A DNA stretch of 40,281 nt from OM182 bacterium. GTDB taxonomy: Bacteria; Pseudomonadota; Gammaproteobacteria; Pseudomonadales; Azotimanducaceae. The notes beneath the pieces are model-generated. The model saw nothing but the letters and a program-made list of their open reading frames with translations. It made no database searches and was not told where the DNA came from. Within the stretch, counting starts at the first letter, position 1; every line of letters begins with the position of its first letter. The DNA lies in assembly GCA_004213835.1 (NCBI GenBank), contig SHAE01000005.1, forward strand, positions 1 through 40,281, read 5' to 3'. The position numbers and the translations under genes were made by a program. This document shows, piece after piece, positions 1 to 7,996 of the stretch.

Positions 1-548
1 TCAACGCCTTGAGTCGCGAGTCGGTAGCAACCTTGGCGCCTTGGTGTGGTGAGGGTCAAACCCTTGCCCTGCTCGGCTCTTCTGGGGTGGGTAAGTCCAC
101 GCTGGTGAATGCGCTGTCTGGCGTAGTGGTGCAGCAAACCGCCGCGATCAGAGAAGAAGATGGCAAAGGGCGGCATACCACCACGAACCGCTCTCTGCAC
201 CGCCTGCCTCAGGGGGGTGTCATTCTAGACAGTCCGGGCATGCGCGAGCTGCAGCTGGCGGCAGCAGAAGAGGGTATTGAGGAGCTTTTCGCCGATGTAG
301 AGGCGCTGGCAGCCACCTGTCGATTCAATGATTGCTCTCATGCTTCAGAGCCCGGTTGTGCCGTGCAAGCTGCCATCGCGAGCGCAGAGCTCGAAGAGGA
401 ACGACTGCGTCACTATCAATCATTGAAAGTGGAGGAGTCACGTAACCGCGAAACGCTCGCTGCGCGCCACGCGCGCCATCGGGCGTTTGGCAAGAAAACA
501 CGCGCAGCCATGCGCACGAAACAACAGTCCAAGGACCCAGATCAGTAG
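1..548 (+). CDS. rsgA: Ribosome small-subunit-dependent GTPase RsgA, C-terminal part (5' end outside window)
   Basis: This is the 3' part of a circularly permuted GTPase that helps mature the 30S ribosomal subunit. The frame is open from the window edge and ends in TAG at 546-548. Visible are the P-loop GSSGVGKSTLVNAL, the switch region with GRHTTTNRSLH, the permuted G3 motif DSPGMRE, and the C-terminal zinc knuckle C-x4-C-x-H-x5-C (CRFNDCSHASEPGC). The tail is rich in Lys and Arg, as expected for a ribosome-binding end. The N-terminal OB fold and the G4/G5 motifs, which come first in this permuted family, must lie upstream. The TTG near base 9 is an internal Leu codon, not a start. The family call is firm from the combined P-loop and zinc-finger pattern. 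Confidence 0.93.
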   Translation, partial: NALSRESVATLAPWCGEGQTLALLGSSGVGKSTLVNALSGVVVQQTAAIREEDGKGRHTTTNRSLHRLPQGGVILDSPGMRELQLAAAEEGIEELFADVEALAATCRFNDCSHASEPGCAVQAAIASAELEEERLRHYQSLKVEESRNRETLAARHARHRAFGKKTRAAMRTKQQSKDPDQ

Positions 549-640
549 AGCATCGACAGCGCTGTATAAAGCTCCTAAAGTGTTGCGCCGTGGTCGAGAC
601 AGGCTCGCCACCGGATTCGCGTTAGTTTGTGAGGTTTTCA

Positions 641-2056
641 GTGGCAAATTTGGTCGCGCCCAAGGTTCAGCAACAGGCGGTATCGGTTACCCGAAAAATG
701 TCGGCATCCCTGCCGGGCCTGCGAGAAATTGCCGCTCAGCGTGGCCTAAAAGTTCATCACTTGGGTGCGGGCTACCCGCATCCTGAAGTCACCGACCCTC
801 GGGGCTTTTTGCTGCATCAAGAAGCCTACTTCGAACATTTGCGCGAGCGCGAAGGACTGAACGATCCCGACGTGTTACCCGAGTATCTGCGTGAGGCCTA
901 TTCTTACACCGATACGCTGGGGCCAATTTCAGCGCGCCAGACTTTTGCCAATGTCTATGGCAGAGACTGGAATTTAACCCTCAATCCAGAAAAGCTGATT
1001 CCCACGGTGGGCGCATCCGGCGGCATTAATTTGATTTGCTCGATGTTCGAGCACCCTGGCCAGCCTGTGGCCTATATCACCGACGCACCGACCTATGCCG
1101 GTTTCACTGCGCGAGTGGCGCTGTGTCAGCACGCGACGATCTTTAGCGTAGAAATGGACGGCGAGGGGCCATCGCCTGAGGGCATGCGCGCGCAGATTCG
1201 CGCAGCCCGCGAGCAGGGCTACTTCGTGCCTTTCTACTACACGGTGCCAGATGGTCATAATCCCGGCGGATTCTCCTTCAGTCAGCAACGCCGTGAAGCC
1301 GTGCTCGAAGTCGCACGAGACGAAGGCATTTTGATCGTTGAAGATGCACCCTACCTCTATATCAACTTCGCGGCGCCACAAGATCGTGCCAAGCCGTTTT
1401 TGAGCATGGCGCCAGATCAGACCGTGCACTTATTTACAGGTTCCAAGATAGGTTTTCCCGGACCGCGGGTTGGGTTCTTGTACAGCGAAGCAGAGCTTGA
1501 AATCGCCGCAGGTGAAAAAGTGCCACTGTCTGAACTCGCGTTGGTGGAGTCCAGCAGCGAGCTGTTGTTCCACAGCCCCGGGGCCCTGCGTGGCTTTGAA
1601 GCCCTACTGCATGAGCGTAGCGGCGATGATTTCGTCGAGCGCCAAAGTATCTGGCCGCTGGCGGAAGATAAGCTCGTCGTCTATCGGGAGAATCGGCAGA
1701 TCTTGCTGGAAGTGCTAGAGCGCGAGCTTGGTTCCTATAAAGACTACTTCAGCTGGACCATTCCAGGCGGCGGATTCTTCACCGTGTTTACCTTTCTCAA
1801 TAGCGGCAAGGGCAACATGGTGCGCACTGATGACGCCATGATCGAGAACATGGTCATGGAACATGGCCTTGTGGTGATTCCCATGTACGACTTCTATCCC
1901 AAGGATGCGCGACAGCGTGACCCCGGTGCGGGTATGAATCAGCTCAGGCTGAGCTTTTGTTTTAGCGAAAGCGCCGGTCAGCAGCGGCGGGACGATATGC
2001 GTGAGGCAGTCGAAGCGTTTTGTCAGGCTGCCAAGGCGCTTGTTGGAACGACTTAG
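641..2056 (+). CDS. PLP-dependent class I/II aminotransferase
   Basis: This is a fold-type I aminotransferase-like enzyme of about 471 residues, probably cytoplasmic. The PLP-binding lysine lies in GSKIGFPGPRVGF. Upstream are the cofactor-binding segments VPDGHNPGGFSF and VEDAPYLYI, whose Asp and Tyr contact the pyridine ring. The substrate cannot be read from sequence. The closest pattern is the aminoadipate/aromatic (MocR-domain-like) transaminases, here without a DNA-binding domain. I chose the GTG at 641 because GAGG at 631-634 sits six bases before it. An in-frame GTG at 629 has no Shine-Dalgarno sequence, and an ATG at 698 would remove conserved N-terminal sequence. The stop overlaps the convergent CoA-binding gene by 4 bp. 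Confidence 0.87.
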   Translation: MANLVAPKVQQQAVSVTRKMSASLPGLREIAAQRGLKVHHLGAGYPHPEVTDPRGFLLHQEAYFEHLREREGLNDPDVLPEYLREAYSYTDTLGPISARQTFANVYGRDWNLTLNPEKLIPTVGASGGINLICSMFEHPGQPVAYITDAPTYAGFTARVALCQHATIFSVEMDGEGPSPEGMRAQIRAAREQGYFVPFYYTVPDGHNPGGFSFSQQRREAVLEVARDEGILIVEDAPYLYINFAAPQDRAKPFLSMAPDQTVHLFTGSKIGFPGPRVGFLYSEAELEIAAGEKVPLSELALVESSSELLFHSPGALRGFEALLHERSGDDFVERQSIWPLAEDKLVVYRENRQILLEVLERELGSYKDYFSWTIPGGGFFTVFTFLNSGKGNMVRTDDAMIENMVMEHGLVVIPMYDFYPKDARQRDPGAGMNQLRLSFCFSESAGQQRRDDMREAVEAFCQAAKALVGTT

Positions 2057-2484
2057 CGGACCCAACCCTGAAGACTCAGGGATCGGTGCTCGATCTTCGT
2101 GCACCGGTCGGCAACGCAGGCGAGACCAGCTTGCTGCGCCAGCGCTAATGCCTGGGGTTGGTAAACCCCAAGCTGCAACCACAGTCCCTTAGCCCCAATC
2201 GCAATCGCACTTTCGGCAATGGGCAAGACAGCATCGGACTGTCGAAACACATCGACCAAATCGACCCTGCCCGGTATGGACTGCAAATCTGCATAGCAGG
2301 CACGCCCGAGGATTTCGTCTTCGTTAGGGTTGACTGGCACAACCTCGTAACCGACCTGTAGAAGATACTCGGCCACACCGAAGCTAGGTCGGGCAGGGTT
2401 GCTGGATAACCCAACGACGGCGACACGTCCACCCTCAAGGCAGCGTTTTATCGCATCGTCTGATTGCCACTGAGATAGCGCCAT
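2053..2484 (-). CDS. CoA-binding protein (YccU-like)
   Basis: This is a small Rossmann-fold protein of 143 residues in the CoA-binding domain family (the stand-alone YccU type). The nucleotide-binding start AVVGLSSNPARPSFGVAEYL and the later VPVNPNEDEILG are typical. So are GAKGLWLQLGVY and the C-terminal VADRCTKIEH, whose Cys is usually conserved. The cellular role of stand-alone members is unknown, although binding of CoA or acyl-CoA is expected. It follows the cysteine-synthase-like gene on the same strand after 18 bp, so the two may be cotranscribed. CoA is made from cysteine, but a functional link here is only a guess. Confidence 0.88.
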   Translation of the reverse strand: MALSQWQSDDAIKRCLEGGRVAVVGLSSNPARPSFGVAEYLLQVGYEVVPVNPNEDEILGRACYADLQSIPGRVDLVDVFRQSDAVLPIAESAIAIGAKGLWLQLGVYQPQALALAQQAGLACVADRCTKIEHRSLSLQGWVR

Positions 2485-2502
2485 CCTGACTAAGCCATGC
2501 TT

Positions 2503-3489
2503 TTAGGCGAACTGCGGAATGGTGAGATCCCGCCCGGCTAAGAAGTCTGGGTTATACAGCCGCGATTGATACTTGCTGCCGCCATCACAAAGAATGGTCA
2601 CGATGGTATGGCCGGGGCCAAGGTCCTTGGCGATTTTTACCGCCGCTCCGAGATTGATGCCGGAGCTGGAGCCAAAGAACCAGCCCTCTTGATGGAGCAG
2701 TCGATACACCATGTCGACCATTTCCTGATCGTCCACCTGAACCGCGTCATCGATCTTCGCCGGAGCCAAGTTTTCGGTCACTCGTGAGTTGCCTATGCCC
2801 TCAGTCATCGAAGGCCCTGGGGTCATCGTCGCCTCGCCCGTAGTCACCCAGTTGTAGAGCGCGCTGCCCATGGGGTCGGCCAGCACAATTTTGACGTCGC
2901 TGCTTTGTTCCTTCAGGTACAGCGACGTGCCTGCCAGCGTGCCGCCGGTGCCAACAGCGCAGGTAAAGGCGTCAACGCCACCGTGCGTTTGTGCCCAAAT
3001 CTCCGGTCCAGTGCTTTCATAGTGAGCGAGGCTATTGGCTGTGTTGTCGAATTGGTTGGCCCAAATCGCGTTATCCAAGGTGGCTGCGAAGCGCCCGGCC
3101 TGTTTTTGAAAGTTCATGTCGTTGGCGTAGGGCACCGTGGGTACCACGCGAACCTCGGCGCCAAGGGTACGCAGCAGGTCGACTTTTTCTTGGGACTGAT
3201 TGTCCGGCATGTAGATGATGGTCTTGTAGCCGCGGTTGTTGCAGACATGGGCCAAACCAATGCCCGTATTGCCAGCAGTGCCCTCAACCACGGTGCCGCC
3301 GGATTTGAGCGCGCCGCTTTTCTCGGCTTCTTGAATCATCCACAGCGCGGCGCGATCTTTGACAGAACCGCCGGGGTTCATGAATTCGGCCTTCCCTAAG
3401 ATTTCGCACCCGGTCTCTTCAGACAGCGAGTTGATGCGAATCATGGGGGTGTTGCCAATCGAACTGGTCAGGCCGTTAACAATGGACAT
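2503..3489 (-). CDS. PLP-dependent cysteine synthase family protein
   Basis: This is a fold-type II PLP enzyme of 328 residues in the cysteine synthase/cystathionine beta-synthase superfamily. The Schiff-base lysine is in NPGGSVKDRAA. The substrate-carboxylate loop is EGTAGNTGIGLA, where classical CysK has TSGNTG. The phosphate-binding glycine loop is GTGGTLAGTSLYL, and SSGINLGAA with LCDGGSKY near the end completes the PLP site. The most likely reaction is sulfide addition to O-acetylserine to give cysteine. The changed loop is typical of a CysK-like subgroup whose substrate preference is less certain, so I leave the symbol blank. The start at 3489 gives MSIVNGLTSSIGNTPM, the usual length for the family. 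Confidence 0.87.
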   Translation of the reverse strand: MSIVNGLTSSIGNTPMIRINSLSEETGCEILGKAEFMNPGGSVKDRAALWMIQEAEKSGALKSGGTVVEGTAGNTGIGLAHVCNNRGYKTIIYMPDNQSQEKVDLLRTLGAEVRVVPTVPYANDMNFQKQAGRFAATLDNAIWANQFDNTANSLAHYESTGPEIWAQTHGGVDAFTCAVGTGGTLAGTSLYLKEQSSDVKIVLADPMGSALYNWVTTGEATMTPGPSMTEGIGNSRVTENLAPAKIDDAVQVDDQEMVDMVYRLLHQEGWFFGSSSGINLGAAVKIAKDLGPGHTIVTILCDGGSKYQSRLYNPDFLAGRDLTIPQFA

Positions 3490-3516
3490 AGGGCTGCTCT
3501 TGCAAAATCAGCGCGC

Positions 3517-3545
3517 AGTTTAGGTGGGGTATCTGCTGCGAGCAA
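3517..3545 (-). promoter_or_regulatory. Candidate sigma-70 promoter for the cysteine-synthase-like gene
   Basis: Read on the minus strand there is a -35-like TTGCTC (3545-3540), a 17-base spacer and a -10-like TAAACT (3522-3517), about 28 bases before the start codon at 3489. Spacing is ideal and the hexamers are fair matches, but this is a visual call only. Confidence 0.35.
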
Positions 3546-3573
3546 ATGGCCTAACGGCCCTGATGATTAGTCA

Positions 3574-3602
3574 TTGCGACCTGCCAGCGGTAGTCTTATG
3601 AC
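3574..3602 (+). promoter_or_regulatory. Candidate sigma-70 promoter for the beta-lactamase-like gene
   Basis: A -35-like TTGCGA (3574-3579) and a -10-like TATGAC (3597-3602) are separated by 17 bases. They lie about 36 bases before the ATG at 3638, which has a purine-rich GGGGAAGGG ahead of it. The site is back to back with the minus-strand promoter candidate. Visual call. Confidence 0.35.
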
Positions 3603-3637
3603 AGACAGAAGAACCACCGGGGAAGGGTTGACGCACA

Positions 3638-4804
3638 ATGGAACATAAGCTCACAGATGAACAAGCCGCGCGAGTTCAGCAGTTCGATCTCAACGTTGAG
3701 AAGGTCGAAGCACTGTTGCAGCGTGCTGGCAAAGAAGTAGACGATGGTTTGTTGCCAGCGGCGCAGCTCGCTATCGCTCGAGAAGGCGAAGTGGTTCTAC
3801 AGCAAAGCTACGGTAGTGCCCAAGACGATTCATTGATCTGTGTGTTTTCCGCCACCAAGGCCATTACCTCCGCTGCGGCTTGGTTGTTGTTTCAACAGGG
3901 CGAGCTGGCCGAAGAAGAGCGCGTCGCTGACATCGTGCCGGAATTTGCGACCAAGGATAAAGGTCACATTACCGTAGGGCAGCTGTTCTCCCATACGGCG
4001 GGTTTTCCCCACGCGCCCTTCGCGCCGCTTGATTGGGACGACAAAGACAAACGTTATGCGCGCTTTGCCAAGTGGTGGCTGAATTGGGATCCGGGCTCGC
4101 GTTTTGAGTACCACGCGTCATCGTCCATGTGGATCATTGCCGAGATCATCGAACGACGTTCTGGCGAGACCTACCGCGATTTCGTGCGCTCTCAGGTCAT
4201 TGAGCCACTGCAGCTGCAGGATCTCTACGTTGGCCTACCAACCCCGCAAAACCCGCGGGCCTTGCCATGTGTTTACGTTGGTGAGGCGATGACACCGCAA
4301 GAATACAAAGACCTAGGGATGCGCGTGCCGCCGGAAACCGAAGTCACCGAGTCGGCGATTTTGTCCTTCAATACCCCAGAGGTTCGGGCGGTAGGCGTGC
4401 CCGGTGGCGGCGCATTCGCCACCGCATCGGCGATGACATTGTTTTACCAAGCCCTGCTGCATGGCGGCAACAGCCACGCATCGCCTTGGTCGATGCAAAC
4501 CCTGCTGGATGCTCGTCGCGTGCGCTCCGGCGACTTCACCGATTTGCTATTTAAAAAGCCCGCTAACCGAGCCCTAGGGTTGATCATCAGCGGCGATAAG
4601 AGCCGCAATTTTCGTGGTTTTGGTAAAACCAATTCGCCTGAGGCTTTTGGGCACAACGGTGCGGGCGGGCAACTGGTGTGGGCAGATCCAGCAACCGGCA
4701 TCAGTTTTACCTATCTCACGCCAGGCCACGACCGTAACTCGGTGCGCCAAGGATCCCGCGGTGTGGCGATCAGTTCGTTAGCGGCAGTCTGTGCCAACGA
4801 CTGA
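3638..4804 (+). CDS. Serine hydrolase, class C beta-lactamase/EstB family
   Basis: This is a 388-residue penicillin-recognising-enzyme-fold hydrolase. The nucleophile motif S-x-x-K is SATK, about residue 71. The second-motif region has YHASSSMW (Y-x-S in place of Y-x-N). Near the C-terminus FGHNGAGGQLVWADP gives the H-x-G form of the third motif, as in EstB-type esterases and D-aminopeptidase relatives. I see no clear signal peptide, so it may be cytoplasmic. That argues against a resistance beta-lactamase and for an esterase or amidase. The next gene, a secreted M20 amidohydrolase, follows after 41 bp on the same strand, so the pair may process a shared amide or ester substrate. The exact substrate is unknown. 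Confidence 0.87.
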   Translation: MEHKLTDEQAARVQQFDLNVEKVEALLQRAGKEVDDGLLPAAQLAIAREGEVVLQQSYGSAQDDSLICVFSATKAITSAAAWLLFQQGELAEEERVADIVPEFATKDKGHITVGQLFSHTAGFPHAPFAPLDWDDKDKRYARFAKWWLNWDPGSRFEYHASSSMWIIAEIIERRSGETYRDFVRSQVIEPLQLQDLYVGLPTPQNPRALPCVYVGEAMTPQEYKDLGMRVPPETEVTESAILSFNTPEVRAVGVPGGGAFATASAMTLFYQALLHGGNSHASPWSMQTLLDARRVRSGDFTDLLFKKPANRALGLIISGDKSRNFRGFGKTNSPEAFGHNGAGGQLVWADPATGISFTYLTPGHDRNSVRQGSRGVAISSLAAVCAND

Positions 4805-4845
4805 TGCCAAGCGACCGCCACAGACTGTCATTTAAGGAGTAAATC

Positions 4846-6318
4846 ATGCGCTATTCCCGCTGGATCGCCGGTACCTTGTTGAGCCTCACAAGCATGGGCA
4901 TCCCTCACACTGTCATTGCGGCAGACCCGCAAGGCGACGAGCTTGCAAATGCAGCGGCGGTGCTCGCCCAGCAACAACAAAGTGCGGGCATTGCGCTGGC
5001 TGACGAGATTTGGAATCTGGCGGAACTGGGCTACTTGGAGTATCGCAGCAGTGGTGCGCTGCAGCGTTACCTCAGCGAGAACGACTTTCAGGTGGAGACC
5101 GGCGCAGGGGGCATTCCCACCGCCTTTGTCGCCAGCTATCGATCAACCGGCGCCGATGAATCCGATCCCGTGATCGCTATTTTGGCCGAGTTCGACGCCT
5201 TGCCTGGCTTGAATCAGGCTGCGACACCGTTTCGCAGCGTGGCCCAAGAGGGTGGTGCTGGTCATGCCTGCGGACATCACTTGTTCGGCGCGGCGTCGTC
5301 GACCGCCGCGGTAGCGCTGAGCCAATGGCTGCAGGCCAATGATGTGCGGGCCACCATCAAGCTAGTGGGTACACCGGCTGAAGAAGGCGGCTCCGGCAAA
5401 GTCTATTTGGCCAGAGCCGGGGTGTTTGATGGGGTCGATGTGGTGCTGCACTGGCACCCTGGAGATGGCAACTCCGCATCACCCTCGAGCACCACGTCGA
5501 ATAAGTCCGGCAGATTTACCTTCACTGGTCGAGCGGCCCATGCGGCATCTGCGCCGGATCGCGGGCGATCTGCCTTAGACGGCGTTGAGGCTATGAATTA
5601 CATGGTCAACCTCATGCGCGAACATGTGCCGCAGACCGCCCGACTGCACTATGTGATTACCGATGGTGGCGATGCGCCAAACATCGTGCCGGAAACCGCA
5701 CAGGTTTATTACTACGTGCGGCATCCGGATAGAGATCAAGTGGTTGAATTGTTTGAACGGGTGGTGCGGGCTGCTGAGGCCGCCGCCATGGGCACAGATA
5801 CTCAAGTCGATGTAGAGGTCATGCACGGCAATTACCCAGTGCTGCCCAACCATACGCTAGCCCAACTGGTAAACGACAACTTGGTGGCCATGGGCGGCAT
5901 CGAATATAGCGCGGAAGAGCAGGCCTTTGCGGAGACGATTCGTAAAACGCTGATCAGTCCGCGGCGCGAACTTGGTTCGCAGCAACGCATCGCGCCCTAT
6001 CAGCCGCGCCAATCCATGGGTTCGACAGATGTTGGTGATGTGAGTTGGTTAGTGCCCACCGTCGGCTTTTCCACCGCGACTTGGGTTCCCGGCACGCCCG
6101 CGCACAGTTGGCAGGCAGTGGCTGCGGGCGGCATGAGTATTGGTCATAAGGGCATGGGGCTGGCATCGCGACTGCTCGCTAAATCTGCCGCCCAGCTGAT
6201 TTTGCAGCCCGACGTAATCGCCGAAGCCAAGGCTGAGTTGCGTCGATCTCAAGGCCCAGACTTTGTTTATGCGGCCTTGTTGGGTGATCGAAAACCGCCA
6301 CTAGACTACCGCAAGTAG
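4846..6318 (+). CDS. Secreted M20 family amidohydrolase (AbgB-like)
   Basis: This is a zinc-dependent amidohydrolase of 490 residues related to the aminobenzoyl-glutamate utilization B branch of peptidase family M20. Metal-site motifs are AEFDALPG, GHACGHH, EEGGSGK and a C-terminal TPAHSWQAVA. The lid/dimerisation domain follows FTFTGRAAHAASAPDRGRSALDG. The N-terminus (residues 1-25) looks like a signal peptide: basic MRYSRW, a hydrophobic core and a TVIAAD cleavage region. That places it in the periplasm, unlike cytoplasmic AbgB. AAGGAG a few bases before the ATG sets the start. It follows the serine hydrolase and precedes a dehydrogenase by 10 bp, so the three are probably one operon. The substrate may be an N-acyl or amide-linked amino acid. 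Confidence 0.87.
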   Translation: MRYSRWIAGTLLSLTSMGIPHTVIAADPQGDELANAAAVLAQQQQSAGIALADEIWNLAELGYLEYRSSGALQRYLSENDFQVETGAGGIPTAFVASYRSTGADESDPVIAILAEFDALPGLNQAATPFRSVAQEGGAGHACGHHLFGAASSTAAVALSQWLQANDVRATIKLVGTPAEEGGSGKVYLARAGVFDGVDVVLHWHPGDGNSASPSSTTSNKSGRFTFTGRAAHAASAPDRGRSALDGVEAMNYMVNLMREHVPQTARLHYVITDGGDAPNIVPETAQVYYYVRHPDRDQVVELFERVVRAAEAAAMGTDTQVDVEVMHGNYPVLPNHTLAQLVNDNLVAMGGIEYSAEEQAFAETIRKTLISPRRELGSQQRIAPYQPRQSMGSTDVGDVSWLVPTVGFSTATWVPGTPAHSWQAVAAGGMSIGHKGMGLASRLLAKSAAQLILQPDVIAEAKAELRRSQGPDFVYAALLGDRKPPLDYRK

Positions 6319-6328
6319 CCCGAGTTCC

Positions 6329-7189
6329 GTGGCGTTGCAACGAAACATCGGCGTACTGCATCCCGGTGCCATGGGCGCCACGGTAGCCCAGACGCTGCTC
6401 GACAGTGGTCATCAGGTAGGCTGGGTGTCAGCAAATCGCAGCGCTGAGACAGCGCAGCGGGCAAGGGGCTGTATGCCCTTTGATTCACTGGATGAAATTG
6501 CCGCTTGGGCAGACGCCTTGATCAGCGTTTGTCCGCCGCATGGCGCCGTGGAGTTGGCCGAGCGGGTGCACGCAACAGGATTCACCGGCTTGTACGTTGA
6601 TGCCAACGCACTGGCGCCCTCCACGTCATTGAAGATCGCCGAGATCATCGGCACCGGTGCCTATGTGGATGGCGGCATTATCGGGCCCCCAGCGATCGAT
6701 GCTGGAACTACCCGCCTGTATTTGTCCGGGCAGCATGGGGCAGGCGTGGCCCATTGGTTCAGCGCTGGAGCGCTGAAGGCGGTTGCTCTGCCCTTTGATG
6801 TCGGTGGTTCACAGCAACAGCAGGTCGCTGCCTCTATGCTGAAGATGAGCTATGCCGCATACAGTAAGGGTGCGAGTGCGCTGTTGCTGTCGGTCAATGC
6901 CTTGGCCGAAGCGGGGGGTGTCGCTGATGCTTTGCGCTCTGAGTGGGCGATCTCCGCACCGGATCTACTCAAACGCAGTGAGTTCACGGCGAAAATGACC
7001 TCGGGTAAGGCATGGCGTTTTCAAGGCGAGATGCTGGAGATCAGCGAGACCTACTCCAATGCGGGATTGCCAGATGATTTTCACGCCGGTGCCGCCGCGA
7101 TCTATGAGCGTATGAGTCAGTTAAAAGACTTACCGCCCCAAGCGCTGGATGCGGTAGTTGCAGCGATACTTGAGCGGTCACGTTCGTAG
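6329..7189 (+). CDS. NAD(P)-dependent dehydrogenase with DUF1932 C-terminal domain
   Basis: This 286-residue protein resembles the 6-phosphogluconate/3-hydroxyisobutyrate dehydrogenase superfamily. The N-terminal Rossmann motif is IGVLHPGAMGATVAQTLL. A segment near residues 105-118 (YVDGGIIGPPA) corresponds to the substrate-binding DGGIIG loop. The C-terminal helical part (DLLKRSEFTAKM, RFQGEMLEI, AGLPDDFHAGAAAIYERM) fits the DUF1932 domain usually paired with this NAD-binding domain. GTG at 6329 gives a natural N-terminus only ten bases after the amidohydrolase stop, which suggests translational coupling. The Shine-Dalgarno sequence is weak. The substrate is unknown but is presumably a hydroxy-acid. 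Confidence 0.82.
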   Translation: MALQRNIGVLHPGAMGATVAQTLLDSGHQVGWVSANRSAETAQRARGCMPFDSLDEIAAWADALISVCPPHGAVELAERVHATGFTGLYVDANALAPSTSLKIAEIIGTGAYVDGGIIGPPAIDAGTTRLYLSGQHGAGVAHWFSAGALKAVALPFDVGGSQQQQVAASMLKMSYAAYSKGASALLLSVNALAEAGGVADALRSEWAISAPDLLKRSEFTAKMTSGKAWRFQGEMLEISETYSNAGLPDDFHAGAAAIYERMSQLKDLPPQALDAVVAAILERSRS

Positions 7190-7222
7190 AAGTCTCAAAA
7201 GCGCTACGCACGCACACTGGCT

Positions 7223-7251
7223 GTCATTGCGAGCGCTCGCGCGACGCAATC
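7223..7251. repeat. GTCATTGCGAG-type inverted repeat between convergent genes
   Basis: The 82-bp gap between two convergent genes holds GTCATTGCGAG followed by GACGCAATC. ATTGCG (7226-7231) pairs with CGCAAT (7245-7250), and the self-complementary GAGCGCTC lies inside. A shorter GTCATTGCGA also occurs near 3570. Sequences starting GTCATTGCGAG and ending GCAATC occur as short interspersed palindromic repeats in many proteobacteria, so this may be one. It could also act as a two-way transcript end. No T-run follows on either strand. Confidence 0.5.
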
Positions 7252-7270
7252 TACATTCGATCGATCAGCT

Positions 7271-7960
7271 CTAAGTGAGCTGCCCGCTGCCAACATGCAA
7301 AGTGCTCTGCACATGCACATTGTCGTTAAATGACCTTACCTTGATACCGTCTTCGTGCATGACGATGCGCGAGATCGATCCGTTGTCTGCGCCGTTAAAC
7401 GCAAAGGGTGACGCGCCGGTGGCGTGGGCGAGGATGTGGCCGATCACGCCACCATGCACGACGGCGACTACTTTCTGATCGGGGTGGGCGCGGTGGATAC
7501 GCGCCAAGCCAGCGGTCACGCGTGCGTTCAGCGTCTCCCAACTCTCGGCGCCGGGAATCACATCCCATCGCTGTTCCGCCTGCATCCGAATAAAGATCGG
7601 ATCGCCTGCCGCTGCTTTCATACGGAGCACACCACCTTCCCACTCCCCCAGCAACACCTCCCGTAGGTCGGCCTCTAGGCGGGTTTCCAGCCCCAAGTGG
7701 GCTGCCAGCGGTGCCGCCGTTTGCACGGTGCGCTGCAGTGACGTGACATAGATGGCGGCGATATTCTCGCTCTTCAGCGCCTCACCAACCGCCACGGCCT
7801 GCTGTTCGCCGTTGGCATGCAGCTCAGGGTCACCATGACCGTCGACTAAGGGAAAGGGGTTCTCCTGACTTGCTGCGCGGGATTCACCATGGCGCACCAA
7901 GATGATTTCGGTTGCGCCCTCGGGTGGTTGATAAGAATGCTGTCGAAAACCCTCGCTCAT
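7271..7960 (-). CDS. Histidine phosphatase family protein
   Basis: This is a phosphoglycerate-mutase-like (branch 1) phosphatase of 229 residues. The phospho-histidine motif is LVRHGES near residue 22, followed by SLQRTVQTAAPLA, which holds the second arginine. Glu in LLGEWEGG is the likely acid/base, and VVAVVHGGVIGHIL carries the second catalytic His. The family covers mutases, alpha-ribazole phosphatases and general phosphatases, and I cannot assign a substrate. GGAG five to eight bases upstream supports the ATG at 7960. It follows the carboxyltransferase by 36 bp on the same strand and may be cotranscribed with it. Confidence 0.88.
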   Translation of the reverse strand: MSEGFRQHSYQPPEGATEIILVRHGESRAASQENPFPLVDGHGDPELHANGEQQAVAVGEALKSENIAAIYVTSLQRTVQTAAPLAAHLGLETRLEADLREVLLGEWEGGVLRMKAAAGDPIFIRMQAEQRWDVIPGAESWETLNARVTAGLARIHRAHPDQKVVAVVHGGVIGHILAHATGASPFAFNGADNGSISRIVMHEDGIKVRSFNDNVHVQSTLHVGSGQLT

Positions 7961-7996
7961 GGTGACTCCAATGTTTGGTCAAATGTTATGTGTTGA

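Noticed and set aside
2905-3399. 164-codon plus-strand frame inside the cysteine-synthase-like gene
   Set aside because: Opposite strand of a complete, motif-rich enzyme; no domain or ribosome-binding site.
3638-4804. Antibiotic-resistance beta-lactamase
   Set aside because: No signal peptide and only a partial match to the Y-x-N and K-T-G motifs. An EstB-type esterase or amidase fits better.
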